From NCBI RefSeq assembly GCF_017875275.1, contig NZ_JAGGML010000001.1, positions 248,001-312,000 of the forward strand: a stretch of 64,000 nucleotides of DNA, written 5' to 3'. Source of the stretch: Xanthobacter flavus (lineage in GTDB: Bacteria; Pseudomonadota; Alphaproteobacteria; Rhizobiales; Xanthobacteraceae). Made by a program: the position numbers and the translations under genes. Positions 6,671 to 15,545 of the stretch are shown here, in pieces. How positions within the stretch are numbered: position 1 is the first letter of the stretch; every line of letters starts with the position of its first letter. Under the pieces are notes generated by a model. That model searched no databases and was not told the origin of the DNA. It worked only from the letters and a program-made list of their open reading frames with translations.

Positions 6671-7384
6671 GTGTCTCCCGAATGCCATATCCTGATCGTC
6701 GATGATGATGCCGAGATCCGACGCCTCGCCGGCAAGTTCCTGCGCGAGCACGGGCACAAGGTCACCGCGGCACAGGATGCGCGCGAGATGCGCGAGGCAA
6801 TGAAGGCGGGGGCGGTGGATCTCATCATCCTCGACATCATGCTGCCCGGCACGAGCGGGCTCGACCTATGCCGGGACATCCGCCGCACGTCGGACGTGCC
6901 CATCATCATGCTCACCGCGCGCGGCAGCGACGTGGACCGGATCGTGGGGCTGGAGCTCGGTGCGGACGACTATCTGTCGAAGCCCTTCAATCCGCGCGAG
7001 CTGCTCGCGCGCATCCATGCGGTGCTGCGGCGCATGCGGCCTTCGGGCGACGCCACGGCTTCCGGGGGCACCCTGCTCGCCTTTTCCGGCTGGACCCTCG
7101 ACACCCGCCGGCGCGAGCTGACCAATCCCGAAGCCGTGGTGGTGGATCTGTCGACTGGCGAATATGACCTGCTCCTGACCTTCCTCGAACATCCCCAAAG
7201 GGTGCTGACGCGCGACCAGCTGATGGACGCTGCCAAGAACCGCACCGCCACAGGCTTCGACCGCGCCATCGACATCCAGGTCAGCCGGCTGCGCAAGAAG
7301 CTTGAGTCCCATGGCGGACCGGAGATGGTGAAGACCGTGCGCGGCGCCGGCTATTTCTTCGTCCCGGAGGTGGAACGCTCGTGA
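6671..7384 (+). CDS. OmpR-family response regulator
   Basis: 237 residues from the GTG at 6671, which has AGGAG 11-15 bases upstream; an earlier TTG at 6614 is possible. The receiver domain has the acidic pocket VDDD (11-13), phospho-acceptor Asp55 (LDIML), a TAR motif and the SKPF lysine. The C-terminal winged helix ends with AIDIQVSRLRKKLE and VRGAGYFF. It overlaps the kinase gene by four bases, so the two form a two-component pair. It probably controls the following RND pump and multicopper oxidase genes in response to periplasmic metal, which is inferred from position. Confidence 0.88.
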   Translation: MSPECHILIVDDDAEIRRLAGKFLREHGHKVTAAQDAREMREAMKAGAVDLIILDIMLPGTSGLDLCRDIRRTSDVPIIMLTARGSDVDRIVGLELGADDYLSKPFNPRELLARIHAVLRRMRPSGDATASGGTLLAFSGWTLDTRRRELTNPEAVVVDLSTGEYDLLLTFLEHPQRVLTRDQLMDAAKNRTATGFDRAIDIQVSRLRKKLESHGGPEMVKTVRGAGYFFVPEVERS

Positions 7385-8715
7385 TCCGCGCCCTGATCCG
7401 CGCATCGGACAGCCTCGCCGTCCGCACCGCCGTGGTGGCGGTGCTGGGCATCGTCGTCGTGCATGTGCTGAGCCTGTGGACCTACGAGCACGCCATGGAG
7501 CGCGAGCGCCATGCGGCCCATGCCATCCGCCTCGCCGACCAGATCGTCGCGCTGCGCCGGTCGCTGGCAGCAGCGCCGCCGGAAAGCCGCGAGGATGTGG
7601 CCCATGACTTGTCCGGCGGCGCCATCGACGCGCACTGGAGCCGGGAAGCCATGGCCGCACCCGGCCCCCATGCCGCGGAGGGATGGCAGCGCCTCGCCGA
7701 CGACGTGCGCACGCTGGCGCCTGACCTCGGACCGCAGGATGTGCTGGTGGGCGCGGGCACCGATCCGCACCTCAGCCTGGTCGCCGTGCGCCTTCCGGAC
7801 GGCAGCTGGCTGAACGCCCGCCTGTTCGCCTCCATGCCGCAGGCGGCCGGGACGCACGGATCGGTGCTCTCCACGACCCTCATGGCGACGGGCGTGCTGC
7901 TGCTGTCGCTCGCCATCGCCGCCTGGCTGACGCGGCCGCTCAGGGCCATGGCGCGGACCGTCGCGGCCCTGCCTCCGGACGCCCCTCTGGTGCGGCTCCC
8001 GGAGACCGGCCCGACGGAGGTGCGGGAGCTGGCCCACGCCTTCAACGGCATGCAGGCTCGCATCGCGGAGCTGATGGAGCGGCGCACCCAGGCCCTCGCC
8101 GCCGTCTCCCACGATCTGCGCACGCCCATGACACGCCTGCGCTTCCGCATGGAGGACGTGGGCGACCCCGCCCTGCGCGAGGCCATGGCGGCGGACGTGG
8201 CGGAGATGGAGCAGATGGTGGACGCCACCCTGTCCTACCTGCGCGGCGAGGCCAGCGAGGAGCCGGTACGCCCGCTCGACCTCGTGGCGCTGGTGGAGAC
8301 GCTGGTGGACAATGCCCGCGACCGGGGCCTTGCCGCCGATCTTGCAGCCCCGCCGCGCCTGGTGGTGGCAGGCCGCCTCGTCAGCCTGAAGCGGATGGTG
8401 TCGAACCTGCTGGAGAACGCGCTTCTCTATGGCGGCGCCGCGCATGTCGTGCTCGCGGAGGAGGGCGCCGAGGCGGTGCTGACGGTGAAGGACGAAGGCC
8501 CAGGCATTCCGCAGGACCAGTTCGCCGCCGTGCTCGAACCCTTCGTCCGGCTCGACACCTCGCGCAGCCGGTCCACCGGCGGGGTGGGGCTCGGCCTTCC
8601 CATCGCCCGTGCGGTGGCCGAGGCCCATGGCGGCACGCTGACCCTCGCCAACGGCGCCGGCGGCGGCCTCGTCGCGACAGTGCGCCTGCCCAAGCTCCAG
8701 ACTGAAACAAACTGA
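7381..8715 (+). CDS. Sensor histidine kinase
   Basis: 444 residues, GTG start overlapping the regulator stop. Membrane helix at about 15-35, a periplasmic sensor segment of about 130 residues, a second helix near 165-185, a HAMP linker, then the H-box AAVSHDLRTPMTR with His244. The ATPase has an N-box (NLLENALLY), G1 (DEGPGI) and G2 (GVGLGLPIA). No obvious Cys or Met-rich metal site is seen in the sensor loop. Context (RND efflux genes directly downstream) suggests metal or envelope stress sensing. A 78-bp gap before the adaptor gene may carry a controlled promoter. Confidence 0.88.
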   Translation: MIRALIRASDSLAVRTAVVAVLGIVVVHVLSLWTYEHAMERERHAAHAIRLADQIVALRRSLAAAPPESREDVAHDLSGGAIDAHWSREAMAAPGPHAAEGWQRLADDVRTLAPDLGPQDVLVGAGTDPHLSLVAVRLPDGSWLNARLFASMPQAAGTHGSVLSTTLMATGVLLLSLAIAAWLTRPLRAMARTVAALPPDAPLVRLPETGPTEVRELAHAFNGMQARIAELMERRTQALAAVSHDLRTPMTRLRFRMEDVGDPALREAMAADVAEMEQMVDATLSYLRGEASEEPVRPLDLVALVETLVDNARDRGLAADLAAPPRLVVAGRLVSLKRMVSNLLENALLYGGAAHVVLAEEGAEAVLTVKDEGPGIPQDQFAAVLEPFVRLDTSRSRSTGGVGLGLPIARAVAEAHGGTLTLANGAGGGLVATVRLPKLQTETN

Positions 8716-8793
8716 TACAGAAGCGATACGCGGCGTGACAGCCCGTGCGCTATCTGGCTCCCGTACCGGATTGAGGATCGGACGGGTTGAAGG

Positions 8794-10434
8794 ATGGTGC
8801 GTCATTTCATGCGGAGAGTTGGCCTTGGGTCGTGGGCCCTTCTCGCCGGCCTGGTGCTGGCGACGGGCGCGATGGCGCACGAAGGCCACGACCACGGCGC
8901 GCCTGCCGCGCCTCAGGTAACGTCTCTCGCCCCCCGTGCCGAGGCCGCCTCCGCCGATTTCGAGCTGGTGGCAGTGCTGCGCGACGGCATCCTCGCCATC
9001 CACCTCGACCGCTTCACCGACAACGCGCCGGTGGACCGCGCGACCATCGAAATGGACACGCCCGAAGGCGCGCAGACCGCAAAGCCCGAGGAGCCCGGCA
9101 CCTATGTGGTTGCCGCTCCGTTCGCCGCGAAGCCGGGCACGCACGACCTCGCTTTCACGGTCACGGCCGGCGGCACGGTGGACGTGCTCGCAACCACTCT
9201 CACGGTGCCTGCGGCTTCGGTGACGGCCGACCCCAGAGCCACTGCGCCGGCGGCGCTGGCGCTGCTGGGCGGATCGCAATTGGGCTTGGGTGCCGGCGTC
9301 GTTATCGGCTTTCTCGCGGCCGTGCTCTTGATGTCGCTGCGGCGGCGCACGGCGGCACTCGTTCTCGCTGCCGGTCTGGGGCTTGCCTCCGCCGCGCTCC
9401 CGCCGGATGCGCAGGCCGCGGATACGCCGAAGCCTTCCGCACGCGATGCGGCCCAGCGCCTGCCCGACGGCTCGGTGATCGTGCCGAAGCCCAGCCAGCG
9501 CATCCTCGGCGTGCGCACCATCGTCACGGCTTCCGCCAGCCATGCCCGCGCGGTGGAACTGCCGGGGCGGGTGGTGCCGGATGCCAATGCCAGCGGGCTC
9601 GTGCAGACGGCGGTGGGTGGGCGGCTGGCACCGCCGCAGGGCGGCTTCAAGCCGCTCGGCACCAAGGTCGCGGCGGGCGACATCCTCGCGTTCGTGCACC
9701 CGCCCATCGGCGCCTCGGACCTCAAGGACCTGGAGCAGCAGGGCTTTGAGCTGGACCAGCAGATCGCCATCGTGAAGCGCCGCTATGAGCGCCTGTCGGC
9801 TATCCAGAACGCGGTCACCCGCCGCGAGGTGGAGGAGACGGAGATTGAGCTGAAGGGTCTACAGACTCGCCGCGCCACGCTGGAGCGGGTGCAGCGCGAG
9901 CCGGAGGCGCTGCGCGCGCCCGTTGCCGGCATCATCGCCACCTCGGACGCGGTGGCGGGACAGATGGCGGACCCGAACACTGTGGTGTTCCGCATCATCG
10001 ATCCGGATCGGCTGTGGGTGGAGGCGCTGGGTTTCTCGCCGGACATGGGCCGCTCCGGGGCTTCCGGGCGATTGCCCGATGGCCGCTCCGTCGCGCTCAC
10101 CTTTCTGGGCGCGGGGATGTCCGACCGCAGCCAGGCCGTTCCGCTGCAGTTTTCCGTCACCGCGGGTGCCGAGGGGCTGCGTCCAGGCCAGTTTCTCACG
10201 GTCCTCGCGGAGGCCGGCGCCCCGCGCATGGGCATCGCCATCCCCCGCACGGCGGTGGTGCGCGGGGCGAACGGTCAGGCCATCGTCTATGAACATGTCG
10301 CAGCCGAGCGCTTCGTTGCGCGCGAGGTAAAGACGGAGCCCCTCGATGCCGGCCGCGTGCTGGTGGTGGCCGGCCTGCCGCCCGATCGCCGCGTGGTTAC
10401 CGAGGGCGCCGAACTCATCGACCAGATCCGCTGA
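8794..10434 (+). CDS. RND efflux periplasmic adaptor with extra N-terminal domain
   Basis: 546 residues, longer than typical CzcB/CusB. Residues 1-30 are a signal ending in AMAHEG, followed by a HEGHDHG metal-binding-like stretch. A beta-rich extracytoplasmic domain (about 40-140) and a membrane helix pair (about 155-195) precede the standard adaptor from about 225. The adaptor has a RILGVRT start, barrel-hybrid motif (GRLAPPQGG), a hairpin of coiled helices and a final membrane-proximal domain. It links the pump to an outer-membrane channel, which is not encoded here. It is 9 bp from the pump gene, so one operon. Confidence 0.85.
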   Translation: MVRHFMRRVGLGSWALLAGLVLATGAMAHEGHDHGAPAAPQVTSLAPRAEAASADFELVAVLRDGILAIHLDRFTDNAPVDRATIEMDTPEGAQTAKPEEPGTYVVAAPFAAKPGTHDLAFTVTAGGTVDVLATTLTVPAASVTADPRATAPAALALLGGSQLGLGAGVVIGFLAAVLLMSLRRRTAALVLAAGLGLASAALPPDAQAADTPKPSARDAAQRLPDGSVIVPKPSQRILGVRTIVTASASHARAVELPGRVVPDANASGLVQTAVGGRLAPPQGGFKPLGTKVAAGDILAFVHPPIGASDLKDLEQQGFELDQQIAIVKRRYERLSAIQNAVTRREVEETEIELKGLQTRRATLERVQREPEALRAPVAGIIATSDAVAGQMADPNTVVFRIIDPDRLWVEALGFSPDMGRSGASGRLPDGRSVALTFLGAGMSDRSQAVPLQFSVTAGAEGLRPGQFLTVLAEAGAPRMGIAIPRTAVVRGANGQAIVYEHVAAERFVAREVKTEPLDAGRVLVVAGLPPDRRVVTEGAELIDQIR

Positions 10435-10443
10435 GGCCGGCCG

Positions 10444-13400
10444 ATGTTCAGCTTCCTCGTCACCCAGTCCCTCAAAAACCGCCTGCTGGTGCTGGCGCTG
10501 TCCCTCGTGCTGGTGGTCACCGGCGCCTTTGCGGTCACCCGCCTGCCGGTGGATGTGCTGCCCGACCTCAACCGGCCCACCGTCACCATCATGACCGAGG
10601 CGGAGGGCCTTGCCCCGGCCGAGGTGGAACAGCTTGTCACCTTCCCGTTGGAGACGGCGATGAACGGCCTGCCGGGCCTCATCCGCCTGCGTTCGGTCTC
10701 GGGGGTGGGGCTCTCCGTCCTCTATGTGGAGTTCGATTTCGGCACCGACATCTTCCGCGACCGCCAGCAGATCGCCGAGCGCATCGCTTTGGTGCGGGAC
10801 CGGCTGCCGGCGAACGTTGCCCCGCAGATGGGGCCCATCAGCTCCATCATGGGGCAGATCCTGATGTTCGCGGTGACGAGCGACACTGCGTCCCCCATGG
10901 CGGTGCGCGAGGCGGCGGACTTCATCATCCGCCCGCGCCTGCTCGCCATTCCCGGCATCGCGCAGGTCATCCCCATGGGCGGGGAAGTGCGGCAGTTCCG
11001 CGTTTCGCCGGACCCTGCGGCCATGCGCGCCCATGGCATCTCCCTCGATGCGCTGGAAAAGGCGGTGGCGCAGTTCGGCACCAATTCGGGCGGTGGCTTT
11101 GCTGACCATGGCGGGCGCGAGTTCCTGATCCGCAACATCGGCCGCACCCTCAGCCTCGACGACCTGAAGGGGCTGGTGCTGCCCCGCCCCGCCGGCGGCA
11201 CCGTCTTCCTGCACCAGGTGGCGCAGGTGGATTACGCGGCCCGCATGAAGCGGGGCGATGCCGGCTACATGGGCCGGCCGGCGGTGATCGTCTCGGTGGA
11301 GAAGCAGCCGGAGGTGGACACGATCGCCCTCACCCGCGCGGTGGAGGACGCGGTCAACGACCTGAACCGCACGCTGCCCAACGGCATCCGCATTTCGCCG
11401 CCGGTGTTCCGGCAGGCCGACTTCATCGCCGCCTCCATCGGCAACGTGGAAAAGGTGCTGATGGAGGCCATGGCGGTGGTGGCCGTGGTGCTGTTCCTTT
11501 TCCTCGTCAACTGGCGCACCACCTTCATCTCGCTCACCGCTATACCCGTGTCGATCCTCGCCACGGCCATCGTGTTCCACGCCTTCGGCCTCTCCATCAA
11601 CACCATGACGCTGGGCGGCCTCGCCATCGCCATCGGCGAGCTGGTGGATGACGCGGTGGTGGACGTGGAGAACATCTTCCGCCGCCTGCGCGAGAATGCC
11701 GCCGCCGCGGCGCCGCGGCCGGTATTCGACGTGGTGGTGGCGGCGAGCCGGGAGGTGCGCTCCGGCATCGTCTACGCCACGCTCATCATCGTGCTGGTGT
11801 TCGTGCCCTTGTTCGCGCTGCCGGGCATCGAGGGGCGACTGTTCGCGCCGCTGGGGCAGGCCTATATCGTCTCGATCCTCGCGAGCCTTGTCACCTCCGT
11901 CACGCTCACGCCGGTGCTCGCCTTTTACCTGCTCCCCGCACTCAGCCGCCATGTGGAGCGGGAGAGCGTGCTGGTGCGGGGTCTGAAGCGCGGATACGCC
12001 GGCCTGCTCGCCGCCGCCTTCCGCCACCAGCGCCTCGTGATGTGCGCAGCCGCGCTTCTCTTCCTCGCGGCGGTGGCGGCCGCCGTGGGCCTGCCGCGCG
12101 CCTTCCTGCCGCCGTTCAACGAGGGCTCGCTCACCATCTCCATGTCCTTCCGGCCGGGCCTTTCCCTCGCCGAGAGCCATCGCATGGGCCTTGTCGCCGA
12201 AAAGCTCATCCTGGACGTGCCGGAGGTGAAGGCGGTGGGTCGGCGCACCGGCCGGGCCGAGCTCGACGAACACGCCGAGGGCGTCCATGCCTCCGAGATC
12301 GAGGTGGATCTAGGACCCTCCGCCCGCAGCCGCGCCGAGATCACCGCCGACATCCGCGACCGCCTCGCGGTGCTGCCGGCCGCCTTCAACCTGGGCCAGC
12401 CCATCTCCCACCGGCTGGACCACATGCTCTCCGGCGTGCGGGCCGAGATCGCCCTGAAGCTGTTCGGCGACGACCTCGATACCCTGCGAACTACGGCGGA
12501 AGACCTGCGGGGGCGCCTCGCCGGCATTCCCGGCCTTGCGGACCTGCAGGTGGAGCGGCAGGTGCGCGTGCCGGAAGTGACGGTGCGCGTGGATTATGGC
12601 CGCGCCGCCCTCTACGGCCTCCAGCCCGCGCAGGTGACGGACGCGCTGGAGCGGCTTTCCAACGGCCGCGTGGTCTCCCGCCTCGTGGACGGCGCGCGGC
12701 GCTTCGACGTGGTGGTCCGCCTGCCCGATGCGGCGCGCACCACGGAGGGACTTTCGGGCCTGCTGATCGAGACGCCCTCTGGCTGGGTGCCGCTCTCGCA
12801 GGTCGCCGAGGTGACGGAGACGGACGGGCCGAACCAGATCCTGCGCGAGGGCGGGCGCCGGCGCATCGTCGTGCTGGCCAACACCTCCGGCGGGCGCGAC
12901 GTGGCGGTGGTGGTGGCCGACATGCGTGAAGTGATCGCGGCGACCGCACTGCCGGCCGGCATCTCCGCGAGCCTTGAGGGCACCTTCGCCGCGCAGGAGC
13001 AATCCATGCGCACCATCGGCGGCCTGTCCGCAGTGTCGGCGCTACTCGTTTTCGCGCTCCTCTACAGCCGCTACCGCTCGGCGCTGTTCGCCGCCATCAT
13101 CATGGGGAGCGTGCCGCTGGCGCTCATCGGCGCGGTGGTGGCGCTGTGGATCGCCGGGCAGCCCCTGTCGGTGGCGAGCATGATCGGCTTCGTGACGCTC
13201 ACCGGCATCGCCGCGCGCAACGGCATCCTGAAGATCAGTCACATCATCAATCTCGCCATCGCCGAGGGCATGGCGTTCGGCCCCGCTCTGGTGATGCGCG
13301 GCAGCCTGGAGCGGCTGACGCCGGTGCTGATGACCGCCGCGTCCGCCGGCATCGCTTTGCTGCCGCTCATGAGCGGGGCCGAGGTTCCGGGCAAGGAGAT

Positions 13401-13575
13401 CCTCCACCCCGTCGCCATCACCATTTTCGGCGGCCTGGTCAGTGCCACGCTGCTCGACGCCGTTCTCACCCCCGTCCTCGTCCTGCGCCATGGCCGACGC
13501 CCGCTGGAGCGGCTGGTGGCAGCGGCGTGGGAGACCGCCCCCTCCACCGCCGCCGCCCGCGCGGACGCCTTCTGA
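10444..13575 (+). CDS. Heavy-metal RND efflux pump (CzcA/CusA family)
   Basis: 1043 residues with twelve predicted inner-membrane helices and two large periplasmic loops, the full HME-RND length. Early motif RLPVDVLPDLNRPTV and the TM4 signature LVDDAVVDVEN, with Asp402, Asp403 and Glu409 in the proton relay region. The C-terminal half has GFVTLTGIAARNGILKI. The loop motifs do not let me tell Cu/Ag from Co/Zn/Cd. Context (multicopper oxidase, copper P-type ATPase, Met-rich proteins) favours Cu/Ag. It exports metal from periplasm or cytoplasm using the proton gradient. No outer-membrane CzcC-like gene follows. Confidence 0.9.
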   Translation: MFSFLVTQSLKNRLLVLALSLVLVVTGAFAVTRLPVDVLPDLNRPTVTIMTEAEGLAPAEVEQLVTFPLETAMNGLPGLIRLRSVSGVGLSVLYVEFDFGTDIFRDRQQIAERIALVRDRLPANVAPQMGPISSIMGQILMFAVTSDTASPMAVREAADFIIRPRLLAIPGIAQVIPMGGEVRQFRVSPDPAAMRAHGISLDALEKAVAQFGTNSGGGFADHGGREFLIRNIGRTLSLDDLKGLVLPRPAGGTVFLHQVAQVDYAARMKRGDAGYMGRPAVIVSVEKQPEVDTIALTRAVEDAVNDLNRTLPNGIRISPPVFRQADFIAASIGNVEKVLMEAMAVVAVVLFLFLVNWRTTFISLTAIPVSILATAIVFHAFGLSINTMTLGGLAIAIGELVDDAVVDVENIFRRLRENAAAAAPRPVFDVVVAASREVRSGIVYATLIIVLVFVPLFALPGIEGRLFAPLGQAYIVSILASLVTSVTLTPVLAFYLLPALSRHVERESVLVRGLKRGYAGLLAAAFRHQRLVMCAAALLFLAAVAAAVGLPRAFLPPFNEGSLTISMSFRPGLSLAESHRMGLVAEKLILDVPEVKAVGRRTGRAELDEHAEGVHASEIEVDLGPSARSRAEITADIRDRLAVLPAAFNLGQPISHRLDHMLSGVRAEIALKLFGDDLDTLRTTAEDLRGRLAGIPGLADLQVERQVRVPEVTVRVDYGRAALYGLQPAQVTDALERLSNGRVVSRLVDGARRFDVVVRLPDAARTTEGLSGLLIETPSGWVPLSQVAEVTETDGPNQILREGGRRRIVVLANTSGGRDVAVVVADMREVIAATALPAGISASLEGTFAAQEQSMRTIGGLSAVSALLVFALLYSRYRSALFAAIIMGSVPLALIGAVVALWIAGQPLSVASMIGFVTLTGIAARNGILKISHIINLAIAEGMAFGPALVMRGSLERLTPVLMTAASAGIALLPLMSGAEVPGKEILHPVAITIFGGLVSATLLDAVLTPVLVLRHGRRPLERLVAAAWETAPSTAAARADAF

Positions 13576-13587
13576 CCGGAGCCTGTC

Positions 13588-13962
13588 ATGATCTTTCGCC
13601 GCCTTTTGCCGGCCGTCCTCAGTCTCCCGCTGGTCGCCTTGCCCGTCCTGGCCCACGAGCCCGGCGCGGGGGCGAACGGCGGGGTGCGGGTGGATGCCGG
13701 CCATTACCACGCGGAGCTGGTGGCCGACGGCACGCCCAATGTCGCGCTTTATCTGAGCGACGGCGCCGACAAGCCGGTGGCGGCCGAGGGCTTCAAGGCC
13801 AACGCCATCCTCGTGGTGGACGGCAAGGCCCAGCGCTTTCCCCTCTCGCCCGCCGGCGGCAACCGGCTCGCCGGGACGGCGGCGGTTGCCATCCCAAAGG
13901 GCGTGAAGGGCGTGGTCCAGATCTCCGCGCCCGACGGCGCCTCCGCTCAGGCCAAATATTGA
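13588..13962 (+). CDS. Small secreted protein of the RND operon
   Basis: 124 residues with a clear signal peptide (MIFRRLLPAVLSLPLVALPVLA) and a mature beta-rich domain beginning HEPGAGANGG. I see no Cys; His appears in HEPG and GHYHAEL, a possible metal site. It starts 12 bp after the pump gene and precedes the multicopper oxidase, so it is translated as part of the efflux operon. Probably a periplasmic metal chaperone or pump accessory, which is inference. I do not recognise the family. Confidence 0.7.
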   Translation: MIFRRLLPAVLSLPLVALPVLAHEPGAGANGGVRVDAGHYHAELVADGTPNVALYLSDGADKPVAAEGFKANAILVVDGKAQRFPLSPAGGNRLAGTAAVAIPKGVKGVVQISAPDGASAQAKY

Positions 13963-14024
13963 AGACCGCCCGAAACCCCTTCGCTTCGCCTCGTCTGCCC
14001 GGCGACGAGCCAAAGAGGCCGATC

Positions 14025-15545
14025 ATGACCCGACCCGTGTTCCAATCCGCCCTCTCCCGCCGCGCCGTCCTGACCGGTGGCGCGGCGCTCGGCGCCCTCG
14101 CCTTCTCCAGCGGCTGGCAGCGCGCCCTTGCGGCTCCGCTTCTCACGGTGGAAAGCCTCACCCTCGACGTGAACGGCAAGGCGGCGAAGGTGTTCGCCGT
14201 TAAGGGCCCTTCCGGCGAGGGCCTCTTCGCCAAGGAGGGAGACCGGCTCACCGGCGCGGTGCTCAACGCCTCGCAGAGCCCTGCGGTGATGCACTGGCAC
14301 GGCCAGATCTTCGCCCCGCCGGACCAGGACCTCGCCCGTCCCAATGGCGGCGAACTTGCCCCCGGGGGCATCGATCAGGTGGATTTCCGCCTTACCCCGG
14401 GCACCCACTGGATGCACTCCCACACCTTGAGCGAGCAGCAATTGCTCGCCGCGCCCCTCGTCACCCGGGAGGCGGACGCGGGCGATGTCCAGGACGTGGT
14501 GGTGATGCTGCACGACTTCTCCTTCCGCAGCCCGGAGGAGATCCTGGCCGAACTCGGCGGAGCGAACGCACACGGCGGCCACGGTGGTCACGGCATGGGC
14601 CAGCAGATGCAAGGCATGCCGGGAATGGCGATGCCGGGAATGGACCACTCCGGCCACGGCATGGGGGGAATGGGTGCCGGGCCGGGCGCTGGAATGGGCG
14701 CCGCGATGCAGGGGGGAGGTATGCAAGGCGGCGGCATGATGGTGCACGCCAACGATGTTGCCTACGACGCCTTCCTTGCCAACCGCCGCACCCTCGCCGA
14801 TCCCGAGGTGGTGCAGGTGGAGAAGGGCGGTCGGGTGCGGCTCCGCATCATCAATGGCGGCACCGCCACCGCCTTCTTCATAACCGTGCCGGGCCTGAAG
14901 GCGACCTGCATCGCGGTCGATGGCACGCCTTGCGCCCCGCTGGTGGCGGATGCCTTTCCGCTCGCCCAGGGACAGCGCATCGACCTCCTCGTGGAGATCC
15001 CGGCAGGGGGCGGTGCCTTTCCGGTGCTGGCGCAGGTGGAGGCCTCGCCCCGTCGCACCGGCTTCGTGCTGGCGACGGCCGGTGCTGCCATCGCCCGCCT
15101 CGGGGAGACGGCCGACAGACCGCAGGGGCTTCTCGACCTCGCCTTCGAGGGGCGGCTTTCCGCCTTAAATCCTCTCCCGGCGCGGCGGGCGGACAAGGTC
15201 TTCCCCATCATGCTGGGCGAGGAGCCGGGCTATCGCTGGACCATCAACGGCCGCATCCACGGGGAGGACGTGCCCTTCAGCGTGCAGCAGGGCGAGCGGG
15301 TGGAGATGACCTTCCTGAACCCCACCGGCATGAGCCATCCCATGCACCTGCACGGCCACCATTTCCAGGTGGTGGGCATCGGCGGGCGCCGCTTTGCAGG
15401 CGCCCTGCGCGACACGGTGATGGTGCCGCCGCACACGCCCGTGACCATCGCCTTCGATGCCGGGCAGAGGGGCGAGTGGTTCCTGCACTGCCACCACCTC
15501 TATCACATGGCCACCGGGATGATGGCGGTGGTGAAGGTGGCTTGA
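14025..15545 (+). CDS. Multicopper oxidase, Tat-exported, Met/His-rich
   Basis: 506 residues. SRRAVLTGG at 11-19 is a twin-arginine signal. Copper ligands are complete: HWHG (His90, His92), HSH (131, 133), HPMHLHGH near residues 440-447, and HCHHLYHMATGM at 488-499 giving type-1 Cys489, His494 and Met499. Residues 183-241 form a Met/Gly/His-rich loop like that of CueO/CopA oxidases, which binds Cu(I). It probably oxidises Cu(I) to less toxic Cu(II) in the periplasm. The frame is open well upstream, but the ATG at 14025 starts the Tat signal. Confidence 0.9.
   Translation: MTRPVFQSALSRRAVLTGGAALGALAFSSGWQRALAAPLLTVESLTLDVNGKAAKVFAVKGPSGEGLFAKEGDRLTGAVLNASQSPAVMHWHGQIFAPPDQDLARPNGGELAPGGIDQVDFRLTPGTHWMHSHTLSEQQLLAAPLVTREADAGDVQDVVVMLHDFSFRSPEEILAELGGANAHGGHGGHGMGQQMQGMPGMAMPGMDHSGHGMGGMGAGPGAGMGAAMQGGGMQGGGMMVHANDVAYDAFLANRRTLADPEVVQVEKGGRVRLRIINGGTATAFFITVPGLKATCIAVDGTPCAPLVADAFPLAQGQRIDLLVEIPAGGGAFPVLAQVEASPRRTGFVLATAGAAIARLGETADRPQGLLDLAFEGRLSALNPLPARRADKVFPIMLGEEPGYRWTINGRIHGEDVPFSVQQGERVEMTFLNPTGMSHPMHLHGHHFQVVGIGGRRFAGALRDTVMVPPHTPVTIAFDAGQRGEWFLHCHHLYHMATGMMAVVKVA

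Noticed and set aside
7351-9699. 782-codon minus-strand frame opposite the kinase and adaptor genes
   Set aside because: His/Arg/Gly-rich translation with no domain, antisense to two well-supported genes. Long antisense frames are expected at this GC content.
9859-12288. 809-codon minus-strand frame opposite the RND pump
   Set aside because: Same low-complexity composition; it is a shadow of the CzcA/CusA-type gene.
14565-14750. Short-period repeats in the oxidase gene that could suggest a repeat array
   Set aside because: They encode the Met/Gly/His-rich loop of the oxidase and vary in sequence. No CRISPR-like spacer order.
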